Shown here piece by piece: positions 47,693 to 57,759 of a stretch of 64,000 bases of DNA (positions within the stretch are counted from its first letter, which is position 1; every line of letters begins with the position of its first letter). The notes under the pieces were generated by a model that saw only the letters and a program-made list of their open reading frames with translations, was not told the DNA's origin and did not search any database. The translations under genes and the position numbers were made by a program. The DNA is from Sanderia malayensis (Eukaryota; Cnidaria; Scyphozoa; Semaeostomeae; Pelagiidae): positions 496,001-560,000 of the forward strand of contig RQOL01000532.1 in the NCBI GenBank assembly GCA_013076295.1, written 5' to 3'.

Positions 47693-48631
47693 ATGATGGG
47701 CAAAGGCGCAAGAGCAAGAGCTTTGGTCACTGAAGAGCTTGTCACGATGCACAACGGACGTGAGCCTCGCGAAGAAACAGCCAGAACCGTCGTTCAACCG
47801 AGCAAATTCTTCGGAGAACCGGGAGAAGATGTCGAGAAATGGCTCAAGAGTTTCGAGAGAGTTGCAAAGGCGAACAACTGGTCACCCAGACGACAGAGGG
47901 ACATCATACCGGCATTCTTACGCGAACGTGCAGCAGAGTTCTACGATGAACTACCTGACGATACAGACCTGGACGATCTGAAGACAGCCCTAATCCAGCA
48001 ATTCATGCCAAAAGAAGCTCGAAGATTCTATTACGCTGATCTGTATGGGAGAAAGCAAGGGGAATCAGAAAGCGCAGCCGATTTCGGACGTGAAATTCAG
48101 CAGTTGGTTAGAAGAGCTCACTCTGAAGTGCCTGGTGAACACCAAGATACGCTGATGCGAGAGCATTTCGTGAATGGACTGCGACCGGAATTGAAAAGAA
48201 TCGTTCTGATCTCCGACCCGAAATCGTTTACGAGAGCAGTGGAAGTTGCGAAGCGGGAGGAGATCAACGAGCAAGTGGCGCACGGTACAGCTCCTTGGGT
48301 GAAGCCCAACCGACCCGAATATGGAAGACAACAAATTGCATCGACGACAACTGCCGTTGCAGCGACCTCCGGAGAACAAATGACGAACGACAGATTAGCC
48401 CGACTGGAAAGTGTCGTTGAAAAGCTAGCTATTTCGGTAGCCAGTTTACAAGCCCCGAGGCCCGAACGCCGACAATGGAGAAGCGAGAACCAAAGCCGTA
48501 ATCTTCGTTGCAACGATGGCCGCCCCATCTGCAATTTCTGCCAACGAGTCGGACATATCGAGTCGAGATGTCATCAGAAGAACGGAGTAGCACCGCAGCA
48601 ACAGCCAGAGGGAGAAAACTCAAAAAACTAG
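47693..48631 (+). CDS. gag: gypsy-2 gag
   Basis: 312 codons from ATG 47693 (tandem ATG ATG) to TAG 48629-48631. The structural protein of the particle. The capsid region includes FFGEPGEDVEKWLKSFERVA, a segment ending AAEFYDELPDD, and a QFMPKEARRFYYADLY block typical of Ty3/gypsy capsids. A single CCHC zinc knuckle lies near the C terminus (CNFCQRVGHIESRC). The frame is intact. The last codons, TCA AAA AAC TAG, form a -1 ribosomal frameshift site that would feed into pol. Confidence 0.92.
   Translation: MMGKGARARALVTEELVTMHNGREPREETARTVVQPSKFFGEPGEDVEKWLKSFERVAKANNWSPRRQRDIIPAFLRERAAEFYDELPDDTDLDDLKTALIQQFMPKEARRFYYADLYGRKQGESESAADFGREIQQLVRRAHSEVPGEHQDTLMREHFVNGLRPELKRIVLISDPKSFTRAVEVAKREEINEQVAHGTAPWVKPNRPEYGRQQIASTTTAVAATSGEQMTNDRLARLESVVEKLAISVASLQAPRPERRQWRSENQSRNLRCNDGRPICNFCQRVGHIESRCHQKNGVAPQQQPEGENSKN
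48622..48628 (+). promoter_or_regulatory. -1 ribosomal frameshift site A AAA AAC at gag/pol
   Basis: The heptamer is in the exact X-XXY-YYZ phase relative to gag and lies immediately before the gag TAG. Slipping back one base reads into the frame that continues KKLDVAPHEALMG and, past the MITE, into the protease. A AAA AAC is among the classic retroviral slippery sequences. Confidence 0.85.
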
Positions 48632-51600
48632 ATGTCGCTCCTCACGAAGCTTTAATGGGGTGTGAGGCAGCAAAGAGAGAAGAAGAAGAAAATCCCCGAA
48701 CATTTATTAACAGCGTTGATGGAAGTAAGTGTATTTTTCAATGCACTGGCGTAGCTACGATTTGGCGGCGAAGGAGCGAAACCCGGACAAATTCCGACAA
48801 ACGTAAAATTTGCGTTGTAAATTTTCCGGCAAATTTTCCGACAAGCAGCTGGAAACGTTTGGTGGGGGGGGGGGGCAGCTGCCCCCCTGCCCCCCCCCTA
48901 TAGCTACGCCACTGTTTCAATGTGTAACTTTTTCTGGACGCGTAGCTGATTATGAAACCGATATTATACTTGATTCCGGTTCAGGCATTTCAATCATAAA
49001 TTTTGATTTATTTAGTTTAATTAATAAATATTCTCGATCGCCGTATTGTGCCGTATTGTGTGGGAGTGTGCAAGGTTTACAGGGTACAGTACTGGTCGAA
49101 CCAAAATACGAAATATCCACTAATGATTCTCTGTTATATCCTGCTAAAACTGTTGCATTTGTTAAAGACGGGAAAATTCCCATCAAAATTGTCAATGCTA
49201 ATAGTTGCCCAGTTAAAGTTTTTTCAGGAACATGCGTTGGAATGGCGGAAGTCATGGACGGAAAAGACATCAAGACGCCACCCGGTGAGTCGCATCGTGA
49301 TCCTTTGTATGACAATATTAACTCTTTGATTGATGATATTAATCTTGATTCTTGTTTATTATCGGAAAAGGATAGAATTCGCCTTATTGATTTATTAAAT
49401 GAGTATCGTAATATTTTTGTAACTTCGAAATTAGACTTGGGCAGAGCAAATCGTTTCTGACATAACATAGACACGGGAGATAATGCCCCATTTTGCCAAA
49501 GGCCTTACAGGATTCCTCATAGCCAATTAGATATGGTAGACGAGCATATCGAGGAAATGATAAACAAGGGCATAATTCAAGAATCTTTGAGTCCCTGGTC
49601 ACAGCCCCTAGTGATCGTAACCAAAAAGGATGGTTCTCCGAGATTTTGTGTGGATTTTCGTAAACTTAATAACTTGACTAAGAAGCAAATTTTTCCTATG
49701 CCGAGAATAAACGAGGTATTAGATTCTTTAGGTGATGCCTGCTATTTTACAACTTTTGATCTGGCGTCTGGATATTGGAAAATTCCTATGGACCCCCGGG
49801 ACATGGAAAAAACTGCGTTTTGTACCAGGCAAGGTAATTTCGAATTTCGAGTCATGCCCATGGGATTAGTTAATGCTAGTTATACTTTTCAAAAGATAAT
49901 GCAGCTCGTATTAAGTGGCCTACAATGGCAAGTCTGTATGGTATATCTTGACGACGTCATAGTATATTCTAAATCCTTTGATAAACATTTAGATAATCTC
50001 CGTTTGGTGTTTCAACGTTTTAAAAACGAAGGTCTAAAACTTAAACCAAAGAAATGTTATTTTTGTCAGCCGGAAGTCTTGTATTTGGGCCATTTCGTTG
50101 GAAAAGATGGTATATAACCTAATCCTGAGAAAATTTCTGTTATTCAAAACTATCCAGTCCCAAAAGATTGCGGTGAAATTCGCAGTTTTGTAGCTTTAGT
50201 TTCGTACTATCGTCGATTTATTAAGAACTTTGCGTCAATTGCCGCACCATTAAATTATCTTTTGAAAAAAGGTGTTAAATTCACGTGGAGTGATGATTGT
50301 CAGTGCGCTTTCGAATATCTCAAAAACTCTTTGTTGAAGGCCCCGATTTTGACATACCCTGATTTCAATGAACGTTTTTCGCTGTACACTGATGCAAGTA
50401 ACACAGGCATCGGAGCTGTTCTCGCCCAAAATATTGGTGGTACCGAAAAGACAATAGCCTATGCTAGCCGAAGCCTTAAGCCTCACGAGAGAAAATACGC
50501 CACTATCGAGAGGGAATGTTTAGCTTTAGTATGGGGAATTAAATACTTTCGTCCGTATTTATATGGCCACGAATTTGATGTGATTACTGATCACAACCCG
50601 TTAGAATGGTTGGACAATGCCAGAGATCCGCATTCTCGATTATCACGGTGGTCACTAAGTTTACAAAGCTATTCTTATGTTATAAAGCATAGACCAGGCC
50701 GTTCGCATGGCAATGCAGATGCTCTTTCCCGAATGCCTGCTAACCATATCACACCTTTCGTAAATGCAATTGATTCACCAGGTTTGCAATTAGAAGAGGT
50801 TAGAAATAAGCAAAGACAAGACCCTGCAGTTCAGGATCTGATTAATTATTTCGAAAAAGGTGAAATTCCTGAAAATTCCGTTTGTGCACGCCGCCTAATG
50901 GCCACGGCTGACGATTATGTGTTTGAAGATGGGTTGTTGTATCATTTGTTAAAAGGGAGGACACGTACAAGAGATCTTATTCGAAAACAACTTGTCATAC
51001 CAAGGTCTCTCAAGGATGCAGTAATGTTATCTATGCATGAAGAGCTTACTTCTGGCCACCTAGGCTTCGAGAAAACTTATCATAGAATTCAACAACGTTT
51101 TTTGGACTGGTATGTACACAGAAATACAGAAATGGTATGCCTCGTGTGTTGATTGTGCGACGAAGAAAACACCTCGTAATCTTCCTAAGGCACCGTTACA
51201 ACCGATACCAGTTGAAGGGCCGTTCGATCGAGTTGCAGTTGATGTTCTAGGCCCGTTTCCTACGTCAGAGCAGGGAAACAAATATGTTGTTGTTTTTTCC
51301 GATTATTTTACAAAATGGCCAGAAGCATTTGCTGTCAAAAACGCTGATGCTGTCACTACTGCCAAATTATTTGTAGAAGAAATCTTGTGTCGACATTCCG
51401 CCCCCGGAAACTTTTGTCTGATAGGGGAAAGAACTTTCTTTCTAAGGTCGTCAAGGGGATATGTCAATTGGTCAATACATCCAAGGTCAACACTACAAGT
51501 TACCACCCCGAATGTGACGGATTAGTAGAAAGGTTTAATCATTCGCTTACTACTATTATTTCAATGTATGTGTCGGAACATCAATCTGATTGGGACCATT

Positions 51601-52364
51601 TCTTACCATACGCTTTGTTTGCATATCGCACATCGATTCAAGCCAGCATTAAAGAAACGCCTTTTTATTTGCTTTACGGAAGAGACCCCCGTCTCCCTAT
51701 AGATGTTTCATTACGCAAAGCACAAGAGTTTTATCAAGACACTGATGATTATAGAGGTGTAGTAGTAGACAGGTTTATTGACGCACGCAAACTAGCGCAT
51801 GAAAATATAGAGCTTGCACAACAGCGGCAAAAAGCCAATTATGATAGAAATGCTAAAGAAGTATCGTACTCTATCGGTCAGCACGTTTGGTTATACACGC
51901 CCAATAATAGAAAAGGCCTTTCATCAAAGCTGACGCACAATTGGCATGGTCCGTATCGTGTTCTTGCTAGAAAATCTCCAGTTAATTATTTACTTGATTC
52001 GAATGAAGAAAGAAATTATATGCAAATCGTTCATGTTAATCGCTTAAAACCTTTTGTTTCTTTAGATAGTCAACCAGATTTCATTCCAGGTGATTTAGGT
52101 ACAGATATTACAGTAGACGAGGAGCCAGAAAAGGATAACCACTCGAACGAGAGAGAAAGTGAAACTGACCCAGCAGAGCTTGAGGTTCGCAGTATTCTGG
52201 ACAAGAAAATTGTCAAAAACAGGTCTGGTAGGAAACAGACATACTATCTGGTAGAATGGGCAGACGACAACATCGAACCGTCTTGGGAGCCCCTCAGCAA
52301 TCTACATTGTGGTGAGACCTTAAAGTCTTTTGAAACTTCTCTTTCCAATAAGAAATCTCAATAA
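48625..52364 (+). pseudogene. pol: gypsy-2 pol (protease to chromodomain), interrupted
   Basis: Domains in order are protease (DIILDSGSGISI, about 48.96 kb), RT (FCVDFRKLN; YLDDVI at about 49.95 kb), RNase H (YTDASNTGIGAVLA), integrase zinc region (H...GHLGF...CVDCATKK), integrase core (VAVDVLGP, LSDRGKNF, YHPECDGLVERFN), and a C-terminal chromodomain-like segment (YYLVEWADDN-IEPSWEPLSN). Lesions are a 171-bp MITE, stops at 49458-49460 and 50115-50117, and two compensating frame changes near 51.10 kb (T-run) and 51.41 kb (C/G run). Counting insertion plus duplication (179 bp), the frame before and after the MITE agrees. Confidence 0.92.
48744..48914. mobile_element. hAT-type MITE inside gypsy-2 pol
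   Basis: 171 bp with ends CACTGGCGTAGCTA and, inverted, CAGTGGCGTAGCTA. The 8-bp duplication TTTCAATG is at 48736-48743 and 48915-48922. Eight-base duplications are the hAT hallmark. Long G and C runs near its right end (GGGGGGGGGGGG and CCCCCCCCC) could pair. Confidence 0.88.
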
Positions 52365-52451
52365 TAATTATTATCTTCGGTGATTCGTATTTTGCATTAC
52401 GCTTGTTTGTACCTCAGAATCGAGGGCGATTCTTTCCTACCCCGGGAGGTA

Positions 52452-52936
52452 TGTAATACGGTTACAGTCGTGTTGCAGTCTCGTTTGCGATCTAGTGATT
52501 TTAGTATAGCCTCGTTTTGTTTATCGTATATCTTTTAGCTAATTAGAGTATAAATCATATTTACGTTGCGTGCTTCATGTGTTAATTTAGTTTTCCTCTT
52601 CGTGTTTAGGTGATACATTTTATCGTTAATTATCGTCTACCAAATGTCGCCATGCCTTCATATTTGTAATATTTCTTCAATATTTGTAATATTTGCCAAT
52701 TAGCATTCACCAAGTGTACCTTGACCCCTCGCATTCCGACGGTGCTTAAATAGAGGCACGCGTTAGAGTGGCAGTAGACTAAGATTGAGAGATTGAGTGT
52801 CTCGGAGAGGTACACAAGGTGCTTGCGAAAGGCTTTGCTGTATCGTATACTGATTTGAATTTTGATTTATAGTTGAAAAACTATCTGTTGTGTGTTCTTT
52901 TGTGTTTTGTTCTGAAGTTCTTAGTCCGCGATTACA
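52452..52936 (+). repeat. 3' LTR of gypsy-2
   Basis: 485 bp, TG...CA bounded, preceded by CCCCGGGAGGTA. It holds a 7-bp TATATCT-type insertion relative to the 5' copy. Confidence 0.93.
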
Positions 52937-55003
52937 CAGTACACCGAAATTGTACTTTCCACCAACTTTGATGCAATCTGAATGAGTTTGAAAAATGTCA
53001 TATTGGCCCCTTTTACCCCGTTTTATGCCCTAAAAACATGAAAATTTCAAAAACCATTTTCATATTCAAAATCATCACACCAAATTTGTACTTTCCACAA
53101 AGTTTGATGCAAATTGCAGGAGCTTGCAAAATTGCATGAAAAGTGAGAAGTCATCAAAAGTGGGAAGTGGGAAGTCATCATACCAAAATTGTACTTTCCA
53201 CAAAATTTGATACAAATTGAACGAGTTTGAAAAATTGCATATTGCCCCCTTTTACCGCGTTGTATGCCCTCAAAACGTGAAAATTTCAAAAACCAGTCTC
53301 ATATTCCCATTCAGCGGACCAAATTTGAACTTTCAACAAAATTTCAGGCAACTTGAAAGAGTTTATAAAATTGCATCAAAAGTGGGAAATCATCAAAAGG
53401 GGGAAATGGGAAGTCAGGAAAAGGCGGGAAGTCATCAACAGTGGGAATTAATCATACCAAAATTGTACTTTCCACAAGGTTTGATGCAAATTGCAGGGGT
53501 TTGCAAAATTGCATGAAAACTGGGAAGTCATCAAAAGTGGGAAGTGGGAAGTCAGGAAAAAGTGGGAAGTCATCAAAAGTGGGAAGTCATCAAAAGTGGA
53601 AGGTGGGATGTCAAGAAATTGTGGGAAGTCATCAAAAGAGGAAAGTGGGGAGTCATCATACCAAACTTGTACTTTCCACAAAATTTCATTCAAATTGAAC
53701 GAGTTTGAAAATTTGCATATTGCCCCCTTTTACCCCGTTTGATTCCAATGAAACATTTAAAAAACAAGTTTCTCATTCAATTTCAGTAAACCAAAATTGT
53801 ACTTTCCACCAACTTTGATGCAATCTGAACGAGTTTGAAAAAATGCATATTGGCCCCTTTTACCCCGTTTTATGCCCTAAAAACATGAACATTTCAAAAA
53901 CCAGTTTCATATTCAAAATCAACACACCAAATTTGTACTTTCCACAAGGTTTGATGCAAATTGCAGGGGTTTGCAAAATTGCATGAAAACTGGGAAGTCA
54001 TCAAAAGTGGGAAGTGGGAAGTCAGGAAAAAGTGGGAAGTCATCAAAAGTGGGAAGTCATCAAAAGTGGAAGGTGGGATGTCAAGAAATTGTGGGAAGTC
54101 ATCAAAAGTGGAAAGTGGGGAGTCATCATACCAAACTTGTACTTTCCACAAAATTTCATTCAAATTGAACGAGTTTGAAAATTTGCATATTGCCCCCTTT
54201 TACCCCGTTTGATTCCAATGAAACATTTAAAAAACAAGTTTCTCATTCAATTTCAGTAAACGAAAATTGTACTTTCCACCAACTTTGATGCAATCTGAAC
54301 GAGTTTGAAAAAATGCATATTGGCCCCTTTTACCCCGTTTTATGCCCTAAAAACATGAACATTTCAAAAACCAGTTTCATATTCAAAATCATCACACCAA
54401 ATTTGTAGGTTCCACATAGTTTGATGCAAATTGCAGGAGTTTGCAAAATTGCATGAAAAGTGAGAAGTCATGAAAAGTGGGAAGTCATCATACCAAAATT
54501 GTACTTTCCACAAAATTTGATGCAAATTGAACGAGTTTGAAGAATTTCATATTGCCCGCTTTTACCCCGTTTAATTCCCCCAAAACATTAACATTTTAAA
54601 AATCAAGTTTCTTATTCAATTTCAGTACACGGAAATTGTACTTTCCACCAAAATTGATGCAAATTGAACGAGTTTGAAGAATTGCATATTGCCCGCTTTT
54701 ACCCCGTTTTATTCCCCTAAAACATTAATATTTTAAAAAACAAGTTTCTTGTTCAATTTCAGTACACCGAAATTGTACTTTCCACAAAATTTGATGCAAA
54801 TTGAACGAGTTTGAAGAATTTCATATTGCCCGCTTTTACCCCGTTTAATTCCCCCAAAACATTAACATTTTAAAAATCAAGTTTCTTATTCAATTTCAGT
54901 ACACCGAAATTGTACTTTCCACAAAATTTCATTCAAATTGAACGAGTTTGAAAATTTGCATATTGCCCCCTTTTACCCCGTTTGATTCCAATGAAACATT
55001 TAA
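52937..55003. repeat. Satellite array segment 3 with a 470-bp higher-order duplication
   Basis: The same monomer family. A block at about 53470-53939 recurs almost unchanged at about 53940-54409 (offset 470 bp), including the same minisatellite run and GGGATGTCAAGAAATTGTGG. The segment ends at CATTTAA, the target of the Mutator-like transposon. Confidence 0.92.
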
Positions 55004-57759
55004 GGTGGTATACCACCATTAAACGTCAAAAAAATTCTTAAAAATATTTTTGCCCAACATGCTTCTTAAATGTGCAAAGCAGGCAATAAATGTGGTCAGA
55101 AGTTGGTATCTCTTCAAATTTTGGTACAGCCAGCCTTTTTCTGTGGAGTACTCTTCCCCTTGGGTCTCATAGCAACGCCCTAGCAACCCAAAATGCATAT
55201 AATTTACCCTTAAACATGCCGTTTTTACCCCTTCTCAAATGTGATTTCCAACACTGAGTTCCCTTCTGTCAATCTGTTGGTCTGCCTGTGGTATTACAGT
55301 CTCGTTTTGGTTTGCAAACTCTGAAATCAAGCCAAATCAAGCGAGACCAGACAAGATGAGAGTGAGAGCTGAAATCTAAAATCATCCAAAACAAAGTGAA
55401 ACTAGAAATATGGGTAGCAAGCGTAATGCCCGAAAAAAGAAGAGTAAAAAAGTGTTTCAAGGCAATCAATATGTGATAAAGGTTGGTAGGAAGAGAGAAA
55501 GAACACCTTCGAAGATCGCAGAGGAGCAAAATTTTGGTACTCCTCTTGCAAGGCCTAGATCGTGTCGAACTGGCAGTCCTTCTGCTAAAAGGCCACGTAT
55601 GAGTGAACTACCTGCTCAGGACTGGAATCTATTCATTGGCTATTCCATACTAAAAAGTGTGTTTGAAATTGTCGGAAAATGTAAAGATTGTAATGCCTCT
55701 GTTAATTTGGAAATTGATGAAAAGTATGGATTTTGCGCAGGAATCACAATAAAATGCTTGAAGTGCAGCTGGAAATTGCATTTCTATACATCAAATGAAA
55801 TTGAAGAACAGTTGACACCAGGACGTAATGCATTTGAGATCAATTATAGAGCAGCATTGGCAATCAAGGAAATTGGGTTGGGATACAGATCACTCAATAT
55901 GTTCTCACAAGTACTCAATCTCCTGCCACCAGTGAACATATCTAGTTTTCAGAAAACGGTGGAAAGGCTGAATGAAGTATACAGTGAAGCTGCAAATGAC
56001 AGCATGAGTCAAGCTGCTTGTGAAGTCAAAGAAAACATGACAAATCCAACAGATGTTGTTGATACAAGAGTCGCTATTGATGGTACATGGCAGAAAAGAG
56101 GTTACAGCTCACTGAATGGGGTAATAGTTGCAACCTCTGCCAAAGGAAAAGTACTTGATTTTCAAGTGTTCAGTAAGTATTGCAAAGGATGTGCATTGTG
56201 GGAATCAAGGAAAGATACTCCAAATTATGCCACATGGAAAGCAACTCATCATTGCAAGAAGAACCACAGCACATCATCTGGTGCAATGGAAGCTGCTGGT
56301 GCAATTGATATATTCTCAAGATCAATTGAAAAGCACAACTTGAGGTACCTTCAATATGTTGGAGATGGAGACACTGAAGCCTATCTGAAAGTTGAAGAGC
56401 TCAAACCATATGGCCCAGATGTTCAAATAAACAAGCTTGAATGTGTGGGACATGTCCAAAAGCGCCTTGGAACACGGTTGCGAAAGTTGAGATGCGATTA
56501 CAGGGGTCAAAATCTCAGTGATGGCAAAAAATTATCTGGAAAAGGGAGACTAACAGACGTAGCCATAAATACCATGCAAAATTATTTTGGCATGGCAATT
56601 CGACAAAATACCGGAAAGTTATATGCCATGAAAAAGACTGTTGCATCTGTTCTTTTTCATTGCAGCGATCTTCCAGAAGAGGAGCGGCATAAGTTTTGTC
56701 CACGCACAATTGACTCTTGGTGCAAATGGCAAAAAGATAAAATAAACAATACAAACACGTACAAAAAGAAGATCAGCTTGCCAAAAGCAGTCAATAAACT
56801 AATAGAGCCAATTTTCCGGGACCTCAACCGAAATGAATTGCTCTCAAAGTGCCTGGATGGTCTGACACAAAATGTAAATGAGGCATTCAACCAGATTGTA
56901 TGGAAGAAGTGTCCCAAAGCAATATATGTTGGCAGAAATACACTGGAAATGGGTGTTTGCTCGGCAGTTCTAAGTTTTAATGATGGACCAACTGGAATAA
57001 ATAGGGTCTTCAAGTTATTGGGATTTTCGGAAAATGTTCAGTTTAAAAAAATGGCTGCAAAAAAGGCTAAAGTGCAAAAAGCAAAAAGAACTGAAAAATT
57101 CAAAGCAAGAAGAAAAAAATTAAGGGCTCTTCACAAAGGATATGTTGACAAAGAGAAAGAGGTTGAAGGGAAAGATTCTTATGCAAGTGGTTCTTTCTGA
57201 TGTGACAAAGACATTCATTTTATTTTCGTTTTTAACTTTAAATGGCGTTTTCTCGGAAGTTTGAAAAAGCATGATCTTAGAACTTTAAACAACTGTAACT
57301 CAGCCCAAATAGGAGCTATTTTGATGAAAATTGCTTTAAAATAAAGCAGATATATCATCCCTGTGCTGCATACCTAAAAAGTCAAGATATGTGTTTTGAA
57401 CTCAACAAAAATTTTATTAAAAGCAATTGCATTCTTTCAAAATTTGTCAATTTTTGCTTATTAACCAATAATTTCAAAATAATCACTCTTGCAACCTAAT
57501 TTTAGGTATGTTGCACAGGAACAGGATACTAACAAGTGATTTAGAAGGCTGTGCTTTATTATTTCTTGGGAGTTACCCATAAAACCTGCGCAAAGTTGGG
57601 TATTTTTTCACACATTATGCTAATTTATTCACGATTATTTATGCAAATTATGCTAATTTATGCATGAATGAACTTCAAATTTAAAGTTCTTTCCGATGGT
57701 ATATAGGAAAGCTATCTGAGATCACCAGGACAAAAAGTTGCCTTTAATGGTGGTATACC
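55004..57759 (+). mobile_element. Intact Mutator-like DNA transposon in the satellite
   Basis: A 2756-bp element. The left end is GGTGGTATACCACCATTAAA (55004-55023) and the right end TTTAATGGTGGTATACC (57743-57759), giving a 17-bp inverted repeat. The first 14 bases form a perfect palindrome (GGTGGTATACCACC); the right end lacks the outer ACC. The flanking duplication is CATTTAA (54997-55003 and 57760-57766). Empty sites in neighbouring monomers read AAACATTTAAAAAACAAG, which confirms the insertion point. It contains one intact transposase gene. Confidence 0.88.
55410..57200 (+). CDS. Mutator-like DDE transposase, 596 aa
   Basis: Single-exon, intact frame from ATG 55410. The N terminus is very basic (RNARKKKSKK; a likely nuclear signal). 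A zinc-ribbon-like C91-x2-C94 ... C116-x2-C119 follows and probably binds DNA ends. The catalytic part carries VAIDGTWQKRGYSSLNG (D224), YVGDGDTEAY (D319 or D321) and TQNVNEAFNQIVW (E491), a plausible D-D-E triad. The C-terminal tail is again lysine/arginine-rich. The DGTWxKRGxSSLNG signature matches proteins annotated as Mutator-like transposases in invertebrate genomes. A Kolobok-like affiliation is the main alternative, but no THAP domain is seen. Intactness and clean ends suggest a recent, possibly active copy. Confidence 0.78.
   Translation: MGSKRNARKKKSKKVFQGNQYVIKVGRKRERTPSKIAEEQNFGTPLARPRSCRTGSPSAKRPRMSELPAQDWNLFIGYSILKSVFEIVGKCKDCNASVNLEIDEKYGFCAGITIKCLKCSWKLHFYTSNEIEEQLTPGRNAFEINYRAALAIKEIGLGYRSLNMFSQVLNLLPPVNISSFQKTVERLNEVYSEAANDSMSQAACEVKENMTNPTDVVDTRVAIDGTWQKRGYSSLNGVIVATSAKGKVLDFQVFSKYCKGCALWESRKDTPNYATWKATHHCKKNHSTSSGAMEAAGAIDIFSRSIEKHNLRYLQYVGDGDTEAYLKVEELKPYGPDVQINKLECVGHVQKRLGTRLRKLRCDYRGQNLSDGKKLSGKGRLTDVAINTMQNYFGMAIRQNTGKLYAMKKTVASVLFHCSDLPEEERHKFCPRTIDSWCKWQKDKINNTNTYKKKISLPKAVNKLIEPIFRDLNRNELLSKCLDGLTQNVNEAFNQIVWKKCPKAIYVGRNTLEMGVCSAVLSFNDGPTGINRVFKLLGFSENVQFKKMAAKKAKVQKAKRTEKFKARRKKLRALHKGYVDKEKEVEGKDSYASGSF

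Larger units (their letters stand above)
47068..52936 (+). mobile_element. Ty3/gypsy chromodomain retrotransposon (gypsy-2)
   Basis: A complete 5.9-kb element inserted in a satellite monomer. The target duplication is CAGT (47064-47067 and 52937-52940), and the satellite text continues on the other side. The LTRs are 478 and 485 bp; they differ by a 7-bp indel and roughly a dozen substitutions (about 2-3 percent), so the insertion is older than gypsy-1. The order is gag, protease, RT, RNase H, integrase, chromodomain. A later MITE interrupts pol. Disabling lesions are few, and two occur in homopolymer-rich text. Confidence 0.95.
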
